NCBI GenBank assembly: GCA_013203545.1
Contig: JABMQA010000280.1
Span: forward strand, 1-14,113
Length of the DNA stretch: 14,113 bases
DNA from: Bacteroidota bacterium
GTDB lineage: Bacteria > Bacteroidota > Bacteroidia > Bacteroidales > 4484-276
Reading direction: 5' to 3'
Shown here: piece after piece, positions 7,066 through 13,203 of the stretch
Layout of the letters: the number at the start of each line of letters is the position of its first letter
Numbering within the stretch: position 1 is the stretch's first letter
Notes under the pieces: generated by a model
Told to the model about the DNA's origin: nothing
The model's input: only the letters and a program-made list of their open reading frames with translations
Database searches by the model: none
Program-made: the position numbers and the translations under genes

Positions 7066-9029
7066 TTCTTTTCGATTAATTTTTTTAATATGCCAATGTC
7101 TTCCTGTTGCTTTTCGATGATCCGCTGCTGATTTTCAACAGTTTTTTGTTGTTCAATCAGATAAAGTGTGAGTTCTTCGACCTTCCTTAACAGCAGGTCA
7201 TCCATTTCGCCAACGCCATAACCGTTTTCTTTGAATTCCGCTGCAGAGGGAACTTCGGGAAGGTGTTTGTGTTGTTTAATGTAGCTTTCAACTTCGGATA
7301 ATGATTTCAGGCTATAATCATCATAGAAAACAAAATCTGACTCAGGCACGCTTTCGATAATTTTCAACTCTTCGGCAATGATCTTTCCGTTGACAGCTAA
7401 TTTAAAGTCGTCATATCCGGTAGTGCCTATACCAACACGACCCTGATTATAGTAAATATCATTGTCGTTAACCTCCCAGACACCTTTTTTAAAGGGTATG
7501 CCATTTTGAAGGATCTGGCCTGACAGGCTTATGTCCCCATTAACATCGACCGCAAAGGCAGGATTCTCATTGTTTATGCCCACATTGCCATTTTTATTCA
7601 GGAAAATTGAAGCACCATTCGTACTATCATTTGAAAAGGCTTTTATATAGGTATTGTTCGCCTGATTTCCAATTATTCCATAATCACCATCACCAATATC
7701 CATGATTTTCAATTGTTCATCACCGGATTTCAGGATCAGTGCATTTCCTGCGGTATTTCCCTGATTAAAATCTAAAACCGTAGTGCCTTTTACTTCGAGG
7801 GTATTATCTGGAGTGTCTGTCCCAATCCCCACATTTCCATCATTATAATAAATCTGGTCATTTCCGTTTTTATCCCATTTTCCGGTTTTAAACAAACCAT
7901 CGGCATCAAACAGGTTTCCAGTGAATTTCAAATCACCGGCTACTTCTAATTTATATCCTGGCTGGCTTGTTCCAATCCCGACTTTACCATCCATATGGTA
8001 AATATTATCATTCGTTTTTACCCAGTCGCCATCATCTATGGATGACTGGGGTACCCATCTTGTATTTCCATAGGAGTCGTATGATTGAAGAAGATTCCCT
8101 TCAATACCTTCTCCGGACACATCCGGTGCAGGATCAGGGATCTGAAGCGATGTGGTTTTAATTTTTCCATTGACATCCAAAGTAGTAGCAGGTTTTGGGT
8201 TGTTAATGCCAATTGTTCCTCTTTCAGAAATAAAGATTCCCTGGTGTGCAAAGTTGTATAGTTGCAGCCCTTTTTCACTCTGGGAAATGATTTGTTCGGT
8301 TTCAATCTTGTATCCTGAAGACTGCTTAATGTTTCCATTAACTTCGAGTGCTTCTACAGGATTGCTTATCCCAACCCCAATATTGCCGTTTTCAAATACG
8401 AAGTCATTGTTACCCCCATTAAAGAAAAAGTTTGAACCGGGCATTGTTTTAATGCTGTGGTTTTTATCACCTAGCCAGATGGTGGAAAAATAGCTGCCTT
8501 TTGATTCAATGAACAAGGAAGCATTCTCGTCCATATGAACCGGGTCATTGTCACCGATTATGTGCAACTTTGCCTGAGGTTCCGGAATATCTCCAATTCC
8601 AATTTTACCGGTTCTGTCATTGCCAATTGCTTTTGTAACCAGAAAAGTAGGTTTTGTCGAATTGAACCCAATCATGAATGAATTGGATTTATTATTTATT
8701 AACGGGCTTGTAACATTTGGTCCGCAACCTAGTACCATGGCGCCAGTGGCAGCGGTTTGAATGTAATTGCCTATTGCTAAAGTGTTGGCCCCTAAGGCTG
8801 TTACCTGATTTCCAAACGCAAAAGCAAAGAACCCGTTTGCATGTGAATTAAAACCACCTGCGAATGCCATATCATATGTGGCAGTTGTTGACATTCCCAT
8901 CACACTGGCATAATTACCCGAAGCGTTTGAGTTTTCATCACACTGGATGCAAGTTTGTCCTGTTAAATTAGAATGCATAGTCAGGACAAGAAAAACAGTA
9001 ATTGAAATTTTAAAAATGTATTTTTTCAT
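7062..9029 (-). CDS. Secreted tail-fibre-like protein with YadA-like head, VGIGT repeats and coiled-coil tail, 655 aa
   Basis: A signal peptide (about 1-25) is followed directly by a CIQC motif (C27, C30). Residues 41-101 are YadA-head-like repeats, with a glycine exactly every 14 residues (45, 59, 73, 87, 101), a pattern of trimeric beta-roll heads. Seven VGIGT-type units follow, beginning near residues 141, 215, 271, 348, 398, 481 and 530; each is followed by a short strand such as KLEVAGD. The C-terminal domain (about 558-626; HLPEVPSAAEF, GYGVGEMDDLLL, VEELTLYLIEQ) is one often found at the end of Bacteroidota tail-fibre-like proteins. A predicted coiled coil rich in Q, E and K (608-653) ends the protein. 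It is a paralogue of the gene at 11764-13200 with about 180 extra residues. Its stop overlaps the next start by 4 bases. A homotrimeric extracellular fibre is inferred; the anchor is unknown, as there is no T9SS domain or lipobox. Confidence 0.85.
   Translation of the reverse strand: MKKYIFKISITVFLVLTMHSNLTGQTCIQCDENSNASGNYASVMGMSTTATYDMAFAGGFNSHANGFFAFAFGNQVTALGANTLAIGNYIQTAATGAMVLGCGPNVTSPLINNKSNSFMIGFNSTKPTFLVTKAIGNDRTGKIGIGDIPEPQAKLHIIGDNDPVHMDENASLFIESKGSYFSTIWLGDKNHSIKTMPGSNFFFNGGNNDFVFENGNIGVGISNPVEALEVNGNIKQSSGYKIETEQIISQSEKGLQLYNFAHQGIFISERGTIGINNPKPATTLDVNGKIKTTSLQIPDPAPDVSGEGIEGNLLQSYDSYGNTRWVPQSSIDDGDWVKTNDNIYHMDGKVGIGTSQPGYKLEVAGDLKFTGNLFDADGLFKTGKWDKNGNDQIYYNDGNVGIGTDTPDNTLEVKGTTVLDFNQGNTAGNALILKSGDEQLKIMDIGDGDYGIIGNQANNTYIKAFSNDSTNGASIFLNKNGNVGINNENPAFAVDVNGDISLSGQILQNGIPFKKGVWEVNDNDIYYNQGRVGIGTTGYDDFKLAVNGKIIAEELKIIESVPESDFVFYDDYSLKSLSEVESYIKQHKHLPEVPSAAEFKENGYGVGEMDDLLLRKVEELTLYLIEQQKTVENQQRIIEKQQEDIGILKKLIEKK
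7422..8030 (-). repeat. Three in-frame G-W-IYY-G-VGIGT repeat units in the 655-aa fibre gene
   Basis: Three units share the pattern GxWxxNxNDxIYYNxGxVGIGT, at residues 334-354 (8030-7968), 383-404 (7883-7818) and 516-536 (7484-7422). The shorter paralogue at 11764-13200 has only one such unit (GDWTKNGTEILY...VSIGT). The extra units account for most of the length difference and probably arose by recombination between copies. Confidence 0.75.
8727..8909 (-). repeat. YadA-head-like 14-residue repeats in the 655-aa fibre
   Basis: Residues 41-101 have glycines at 45, 59, 73, 87 and 101, an exact 14-residue period, with small or aromatic residues before each (AFAGG, FAFGN, LAIGN, MVLGC). This is the period of the trimeric YadA/Hia-type beta-roll head. 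Identification rests on period and composition only. Confidence 0.72.
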
Positions 9030-9041
9030 TTGAATTATTTT

Positions 9042-10529
9042 TTAATATTTATATTTGTTCTTAATGAGTTTGCCATTTTCAATTATTTGATTATCAATGC
9101 TAATTACATAGAAAAAGAACCCGGGAAGTAAATGACTGACAGAAATTTTATTATATGTGGACTTGGTGATTCTTTCAGACAGTACAAGTATTCCCTTTTC
9201 ATCAAAAAGTGAAAATTGAAGACACCTTCGAGTAGTTTTAACTATTATTTCACTACAAAACGGGTTTGGATAAATTTGAATATCATCATCATTTACATGG
9301 GTTATTTCCTCAGTAAGGGTTATAATATCTTCTGGCATGACTTTCAATATGTAGCCATCACAATTATTTGAGCCATTGTAATCCGGAACAATACCTGTTA
9401 CGAGGCAACCACCATCTGATAGGACGGTAAGGTCATAAAGCCAGAATCGGTTTTCCCCACCAAATTCTTTAACACCTTTCAGGTTCATCTCTGCATCGAA
9501 AATATGTAAATGGAATACTTCAATACCGGAAAAAAAAGGTGGGGTTTTTGTGAAACTCCCCACCCATATTCTGTTTTCATCAACAAAATCAACACCATTA
9601 TTGACGGGGAGATACACATTATTTTCAAAATAGATTATTGTGTCTTTGACTATGTTAAAGTCTGGATTTAATATACGAATTTCAAGATCTTGATATGAAG
9701 GTATCTGAATACCGTAACTTTTATTCGCCATAAATAGGTTGCCATTTGACAATCTTTTAATTGACTGTGGAGTAAGTGAATAACTTAGCGAATCTTCCAT
9801 CCAGCCAAAATCTATTATATTCAAACTATTATCAAACTCAATCCAATCCCTTGGAATACTATTTTCGGAAATATCACCAAAGAGAAAAAAACCACTTGTA
9901 TCTTGTTTTAAAACTAATTCTCCATATCCATCAAAGTCTTTCCAATTTTCATATTGCATGAATTTTGGCATGTTACCATTTAAATCAAGAAGAGATTGAA
10001 ATAGAAAATCATTTGTACCATTCAATGATGAATCCACTCTGCCCTGGATAATGAGAAAATTGTTGCTTGTTAATAGAATGTTCTCGATGGAATGACTTCG
10101 ATATTGTACTGGTAAAGTATGTGTTTTCTCCCAAACCAGTTTGAAATTTTGCTCGAATTCACATAAATAGAGGATATTAAAGTCTTTTGGTGATATAGAA
10201 TCACTTAAAGAACCAATGATTAAATAATTTCCATTTGACTTTTGAAATCCATAGCTAAAAGCACCAGTGGTATCTTTTTTTGTGATAATTTTCTCGAGAA
10301 GAAGGTTGCCAAATTTGTCATATTTAACCATTAAAGGCAAAACACTATCCGCACCAAATTCTGTATTCCTCGATCCAATAGCAACCAAATCAGAATTTTG
10401 ATCTTCAAAAGTTTTGCAAAAACTTTCAGCCGCAGCTGTACCATAAATGATTTCAAAAGATTGTTGAGCTGTGCTAGGTTTATTCAAAAGGAACAATGGT
10501 ACGACTAATAGGAGCCATTTTGTTTTCAT
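9042..10529 (-). CDS. T9SS-secreted propeller-like protein, 495 aa
   Basis: A signal peptide (residues 1-21, MKTKWLLLVVPLFLLNKPSTA) is followed by about 370 residues of diverged propeller-like strands. Typical elements are LVAIGSRN, YLIIGSLSD, FLIIQGRVD, FFLFGDISE, IWVGSFTKT and GGCLVTGIVPD, mostly preceded by an SNGN or similar turn. Such T9SS proteins often read like a log of repeated 'NGNYLIIG' motifs. Residues 417-495 form a T9SS type A sorting domain (IYPNPFCSEIIV, SLFDEKGILVL, LPGFFFYVISI, ending in a basic tail). No enzyme motif is visible. The gene is noticeably more AT-rich than most of its neighbours. It follows the largest gap in the window (113 bases) and lies 12 bases before the 655-aa fibre gene. 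The ATG at 10529 follows a run of nine A bases with no Shine-Dalgarno sequence. Secretion route is confident; ligand and role are unknown. Confidence 0.85.
   Translation of the reverse strand: MKTKWLLLVVPLFLLNKPSTAQQSFEIIYGTAAAESFCKTFEDQNSDLVAIGSRNTEFGADSVLPLMVKYDKFGNLLLEKIITKKDTTGAFSYGFQKSNGNYLIIGSLSDSISPKDFNILYLCEFEQNFKLVWEKTHTLPVQYRSHSIENILLTSNNFLIIQGRVDSSLNGTNDFLFQSLLDLNGNMPKFMQYENWKDFDGYGELVLKQDTSGFFLFGDISENSIPRDWIEFDNSLNIIDFGWMEDSLSYSLTPQSIKRLSNGNLFMANKSYGIQIPSYQDLEIRILNPDFNIVKDTIIYFENNVYLPVNNGVDFVDENRIWVGSFTKTPPFFSGIEVFHLHIFDAEMNLKGVKEFGGENRFWLYDLTVLSDGGCLVTGIVPDYNGSNNCDGYILKVMPEDIITLTEEITHVNDDDIQIYPNPFCSEIIVKTTRRCLQFSLFDEKGILVLSERITKSTYNKISVSHLLPGFFFYVISIDNQIIENGKLIKNKYKY
9045..9281 (-). 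other. T9SS type A C-terminal sorting domain of the 495-aa protein
   Basis: Residues 417-495 contain the YPNP box (420-423), the DEKG turn, an LLPGFFFYVIS strand and a lysine-rich end (KLIKNKYKY). Order and length match the T9SS type A domain. It is more diverged than the domain in the 701-aa protein, with cysteines at 425 and 436. Confidence 0.82.
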
Positions 10530-10642
10530 GTTTTTTTTTGAATTAGTGTGTTTAAACAGTTTGTTGTTTTCAATTGGATTTCATTTTTCCTACTTCTTGA
10601 TAGAATGTACACAATGATTTATTGAGAAATGTCACACTGGAA
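10530..10642 (-). other. 113-base spacer, possible promoter region before the 495-aa gene
   Basis: This is the longest non-coding stretch in the window and the most likely place for an operon break. On the minus strand it contains TACATTCT near 10606-10613, a partial match to the Bacteroidota -7 box TAnnTTTG, with only TTTC about 16 bases upstream instead of the -33 TTTG. No strong hairpin followed by a T run is seen for the upstream gene. A run of nine A bases (10531-10539 on the complementary strand) precedes the start codon. The promoter idea is weak. Confidence 0.25.
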
Positions 10643-11716
10643 TTATTCAATTTCAATTGGGCCTTCCCCTTCAATATAGTATGCTTTTAACCCATACTGA
10701 AATGTCCCTGTATGGAAGAAATGGTTACTCGATGTGTTCTCCATTTCCCAGTCATCTGTATATATTACTATTTTCTCAATTTGATATGCGGATGGAACAT
10801 ACATGCCCGGGATTTTTTCAAACATCAAATATTTCAGATAATTATAGTACAAATTCATCTCATCATACTCTAAGCACAATGTATTGTTATTAATTGTTCC
10901 ATACTCCTCTGATGCACTATAAAGATAATAGTCGAGGTAGTTATCCTGTGGATTTGGATCATTTTGACGCCTTATCTCTTCATTTCCACCTTTAATGGTA
11001 ACGGGTATCTGATTGGTGAAGAAATACCCTCCTGTTGGTTCAGGGATAATATTGTTTATTGCCTCATATAGTTGTTCTGCTGCATCGGAAACCCATGTAT
11101 GTGGGTCGCATTTCCCGGCTTCTTCCCCATACCACCAGTTATCACCTTCTTCAAACGGCCCATCAGTTATTGATCCAGGCAGGGGAGGGTCGTTATTAGA
11201 TTCACCGGTAACGGTTTCTACTTTTAAAGTCAGCTCATCACTTTTAAAAGATACCTCTGATAAATCAACCAGTACCAGTCCTTTTTCTTCAAAGCCGGAT
11301 CCGTGGTATGAATTGCTCACCATGCTTTTCATTTCATCATACTTTTGAGCCAGTTCATCCAGGTCGACCATTCCACCATCGGTTGTTGGTATTGACAGGT
11401 ATGCTGTATCAACTTTCATTTGTTTGTAGTATTCGTTTGGGAAAGCATGTGAATAGTTTATTGTGGCTTCAAGATACCAGAGGGCCGAGTCAGCGTCAAC
11501 CCATTCACCGGATTTATAGTCCGGATGATCCCGGATATAGTCCACTTTTTCCCTGAAATTCAATATCAGGTTGTTGATCTGGAGATCCTCATGTGAAATG
11601 GAGTTTACAGGATAGCTTGTTTTTTCAAGCTGTTCCTTTTTGCAGGAATGCAAACTGATAACTGCAACTGTGGCAGTAAGAATGAGCGCTGTGAAAACAA
11701 TTGTAATTTTTTTCAT
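10643..11716 (-). CDS. Putative lipoprotein of unknown function, 357 aa
   Basis: The N-terminus has two lysines, a long hydrophobic stretch and a lipobox-like LHSC with Cys25, followed by KKEQ. This indicates a lipoprotein anchored after Sec export; the lysine and acidic residues after the Cys might serve as a surface-export signal, but that is uncertain. The mature part is acidic with no domain I recognise. Noticeable parts are an ALWYLEATINYSHAFPNEYY segment (78-97), DGGMVDLDELAQKYDEMKSM (113-132), a proline/acid linker (176-194), and a tyrosine-rich C-terminal half with YLDYYLYSASEEYG (260-273) and YYNYLKYLMFEKIPG (290-304). Only two cysteines (203, 281) remain in the mature region. It lies 47 bases after the 478-aa fibre gene and 113 before the 495-aa T9SS gene. 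It could be an anchor, assembly factor or partner of the fibres, but only position supports this. Confidence 0.8.
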   Translation of the reverse strand: MKKITIVFTALILTATVAVISLHSCKKEQLEKTSYPVNSISHEDLQINNLILNFREKVDYIRDHPDYKSGEWVDADSALWYLEATINYSHAFPNEYYKQMKVDTAYLSIPTTDGGMVDLDELAQKYDEMKSMVSNSYHGSGFEEKGLVLVDLSEVSFKSDELTLKVETVTGESNNDPPLPGSITDGPFEEGDNWWYGEEAGKCDPHTWVSDAAEQLYEAINNIIPEPTGGYFFTNQIPVTIKGGNEEIRRQNDPNPQDNYLDYYLYSASEEYGTINNNTLCLEYDEMNLYYNYLKYLMFEKIPGMYVPSAYQIEKIVIYTDDWEMENTSSNHFFHTGTFQYGLKAYYIEGEGPIEIE

Positions 11717-11763
11717 AATGATTTAAATTTTAGGGTTTAAAATGATATTGGTAATATGAATAA

Positions 11764-13200
11764 TTATTGTTCTATTTTTGATTTTAAGACTTCAATCTGT
11801 GTTTTAAGCTCCATAAGTAATTTATCCTGCTCAATGGTGTAAAGTGTCAGCTCCTCAATTTTTTTCAGTAAGAGGTCATCCATTTCTCCAATGTTGTAGC
11901 CATTTTCTTCAAATTCATCTGCTGAAGGGATATCGGGGAGGTGTTTGTTTTGATGGATGTAATCTTCAAGTTCTGTGAGGGGTTTGAGTTTGTAATCTTT
12001 TTCGAACACATAATCGGAAGCAGGTACATGCAGGGTGATTTTTACACCATGGGCTGCGATTTGGCCGGCAACGGCTAATTGATAATCCTTGTAGCCGGAG
12101 GTTCCAATACTTACCCTCCTGTCGGTATAAAGGATTTCGGTTCCATTTTTCGTCCAGTCACCGTCATCAATAGCAGATTGGGGTACCCATCTTGCATTTC
12201 CATATGCATCGCAGGATTGCAGGACACATCCTTCAATGCTTTCCGATCCGTCGGGTGCCGGGTCAGGCATCTGAAAGGACCTTGTTTTTGTCTTTCCGTT
12301 TACGTCCAGTGTTGTGGCGGGGTTTGCCGTATTAATACCAACAGTGCCCTTGTTGGAAATACAAATTCCCTGTTGACGGGAATTAAAAAGTTTCAGACCA
12401 TTTTCACTCCGGGAGCATATTTTTTCAGATTCGATTTGATGTCCTGAAGATTGCCTGATATTGCCATTCACCTCAAGTGCTTCACCCGGTTCGTTGATGC
12501 CAATACCGACATTTCCGCTTTCAAACACAAAATTATTTCCGCCACCGTTAAACAGGAAGTTTGATTCAGGCATAGTTCTGATAAAGTGGTTTTTATCTCC
12601 TACATAGAGCGTAGAATAGAAAGGGCCGGAAGATTCGATAAATAGGGATGCATCGTCTGAATTTCCTGAGTAATTATCTCCACGAATATGTAATTTCGCA
12701 TCCGGTTCTATTACATTTCCAATGCCAACAAAACCTGTACTGTAAATGCCTGATTTCCCTTTTACAAACAAGGTGGGTTTTGTAGAGTTAAAGCCTATCA
12801 TTAAAGAGCTGGAAGTTTCATTTACCAGACGATTTTCATTATCTCCATATCCTGATCCGATAAGGAAAGCAGACGTTGTAGTTGTAAACAGGTGAGTTCC
12901 TATTGCAACAGAGGATCCTCCAAATGCCGTAACATTTAGGCCGATTGCCGTTCCAAATGGGCTCATTGCTATCGCATTTGTACCAAATGCAAAGGATTGT
13001 TTACCTGTAGCTTGTGAATTTAGCCCTCCGGCAAAAGACATCTCACCTGATGCGGTTGTAGACACACCCATTACGCTGGCATAATTACCAGATGGATTTG
13101 AGTTTTCATCGCATTGGATGCAATTTTGTGCTAATGTAGTTTGTGCCAATGCCCAAATTATCATTAATATTGTAAAAAATGTGTAGATAGATTTTAACAT
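11764..13200 (-). CDS. Secreted tail-fibre-like protein with YadA-like head, 478 aa, paralogue of the 655-aa fibre
   Basis: A signal peptide (about 1-24, ending in TTLA) is followed by NCIQCDENSN with C27 and C30 in the same place as in the 655-aa paralogue. Glycines at 45, 59, 73, 87, 101 and 115 give a 14-residue head repeat with one more unit than the paralogue. VGIG-type units follow near residues 158, 231, 287 and 363; the last is degenerate (VSIGT). The block around 313-349 (PDPAPD...YGNARWVPQSAIDDGDW) is almost the same in both proteins. The C-terminal domain (about 391-457; HLPDIPSADEF, GYNIGEMDDLLLKKIEELTLY) is followed by a short coiled coil to residue 478. It lacks the roughly 180-residue repeat block of its paralogue. 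It starts 3 bases after the stop of the upstream fibre gene. Additional cysteines (262, 280, 325, 330) are absent from the paralogue. A trimeric surface fibre is inferred. Confidence 0.85.
   Translation of the reverse strand: MLKSIYTFFTILMIIWALAQTTLAQNCIQCDENSNPSGNYASVMGVSTTASGEMSFAGGLNSQATGKQSFAFGTNAIAMSPFGTAIGLNVTAFGGSSVAIGTHLFTTTTSAFLIGSGYGDNENRLVNETSSSLMIGFNSTKPTLFVKGKSGIYSTGFVGIGNVIEPDAKLHIRGDNYSGNSDDASLFIESSGPFYSTLYVGDKNHFIRTMPESNFLFNGGGNNFVFESGNVGIGINEPGEALEVNGNIRQSSGHQIESEKICSRSENGLKLFNSRQQGICISNKGTVGINTANPATTLDVNGKTKTRSFQMPDPAPDGSESIEGCVLQSCDAYGNARWVPQSAIDDGDWTKNGTEILYTDRRVSIGTSGYKDYQLAVAGQIAAHGVKITLHVPASDYVFEKDYKLKPLTELEDYIHQNKHLPDIPSADEFEENGYNIGEMDDLLLKKIEELTLYTIEQDKLLMELKTQIEVLKSKIEQ
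12856..13080 (-). repeat. YadA-head-like 14-residue repeats in the 478-aa fibre
   Basis: Residues 41-115 show glycines at 45, 59, 73, 87, 101 and 115, six in exact 14-residue register, with motifs such as FAFGTNAIAM, GTAIGLNVTAFG and SSVAIGTHLF. SVAIG is close to the classic YadA-head consensus. The head is one unit longer than that of the paralogue at 7062-9029. Confidence 0.75.
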
Positions 13201-13203
13201 AAT

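Noticed and set aside
7062..7360. Calling the fibre C-terminus a peptidase S74 chaperone domain.
   Set aside because: The position is similar, but the SDxRLK-type start and a Ser/Lys dyad are not visible, so only a general fibre-tail label is used.
7422..8030. Regular repeats resembling a CRISPR array.
   Set aside because: They are in-frame protein repeats with diverged DNA and no uniform spacers.
8930..9029. The 655-aa fibre being a lipoprotein because a cysteine follows the signal peptide.
   Set aside because: The residues before C27 are TGQT, which do not fit a lipobox; the paralogue has LAQN there.
10570..10584. A four-codon ORF (MKSN) behind AGGA in the 113-base spacer, as a possible leader peptide.
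   Set aside because: Far too short, without a hairpin structure around it, and this phylum rarely relies on Shine-Dalgarno sequences.
10568..10660. Direct repeat TTTCAATTGG at 10568 and 10651.
   Set aside because: Ten bases of AT-rich sequence, one copy inside a coding region; expected by chance and not at element boundaries.
11013..11348. A plus-strand open frame of about 110 codons, as well as similar plus-strand frames elsewhere (for example 8152-8493 and 12079-12447).
   Set aside because: They lie wholly opposite well-supported minus-strand genes, have no signal, domain or leader, and their residues look like antisense of repeats.
11721..11744. TTTAAA...TTTAAA inverted repeat between the fibre and lipoprotein genes as a terminator or operator.
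   Set aside because: Each half is itself a palindrome of A and T only; the stem would be very weak and no T run follows.
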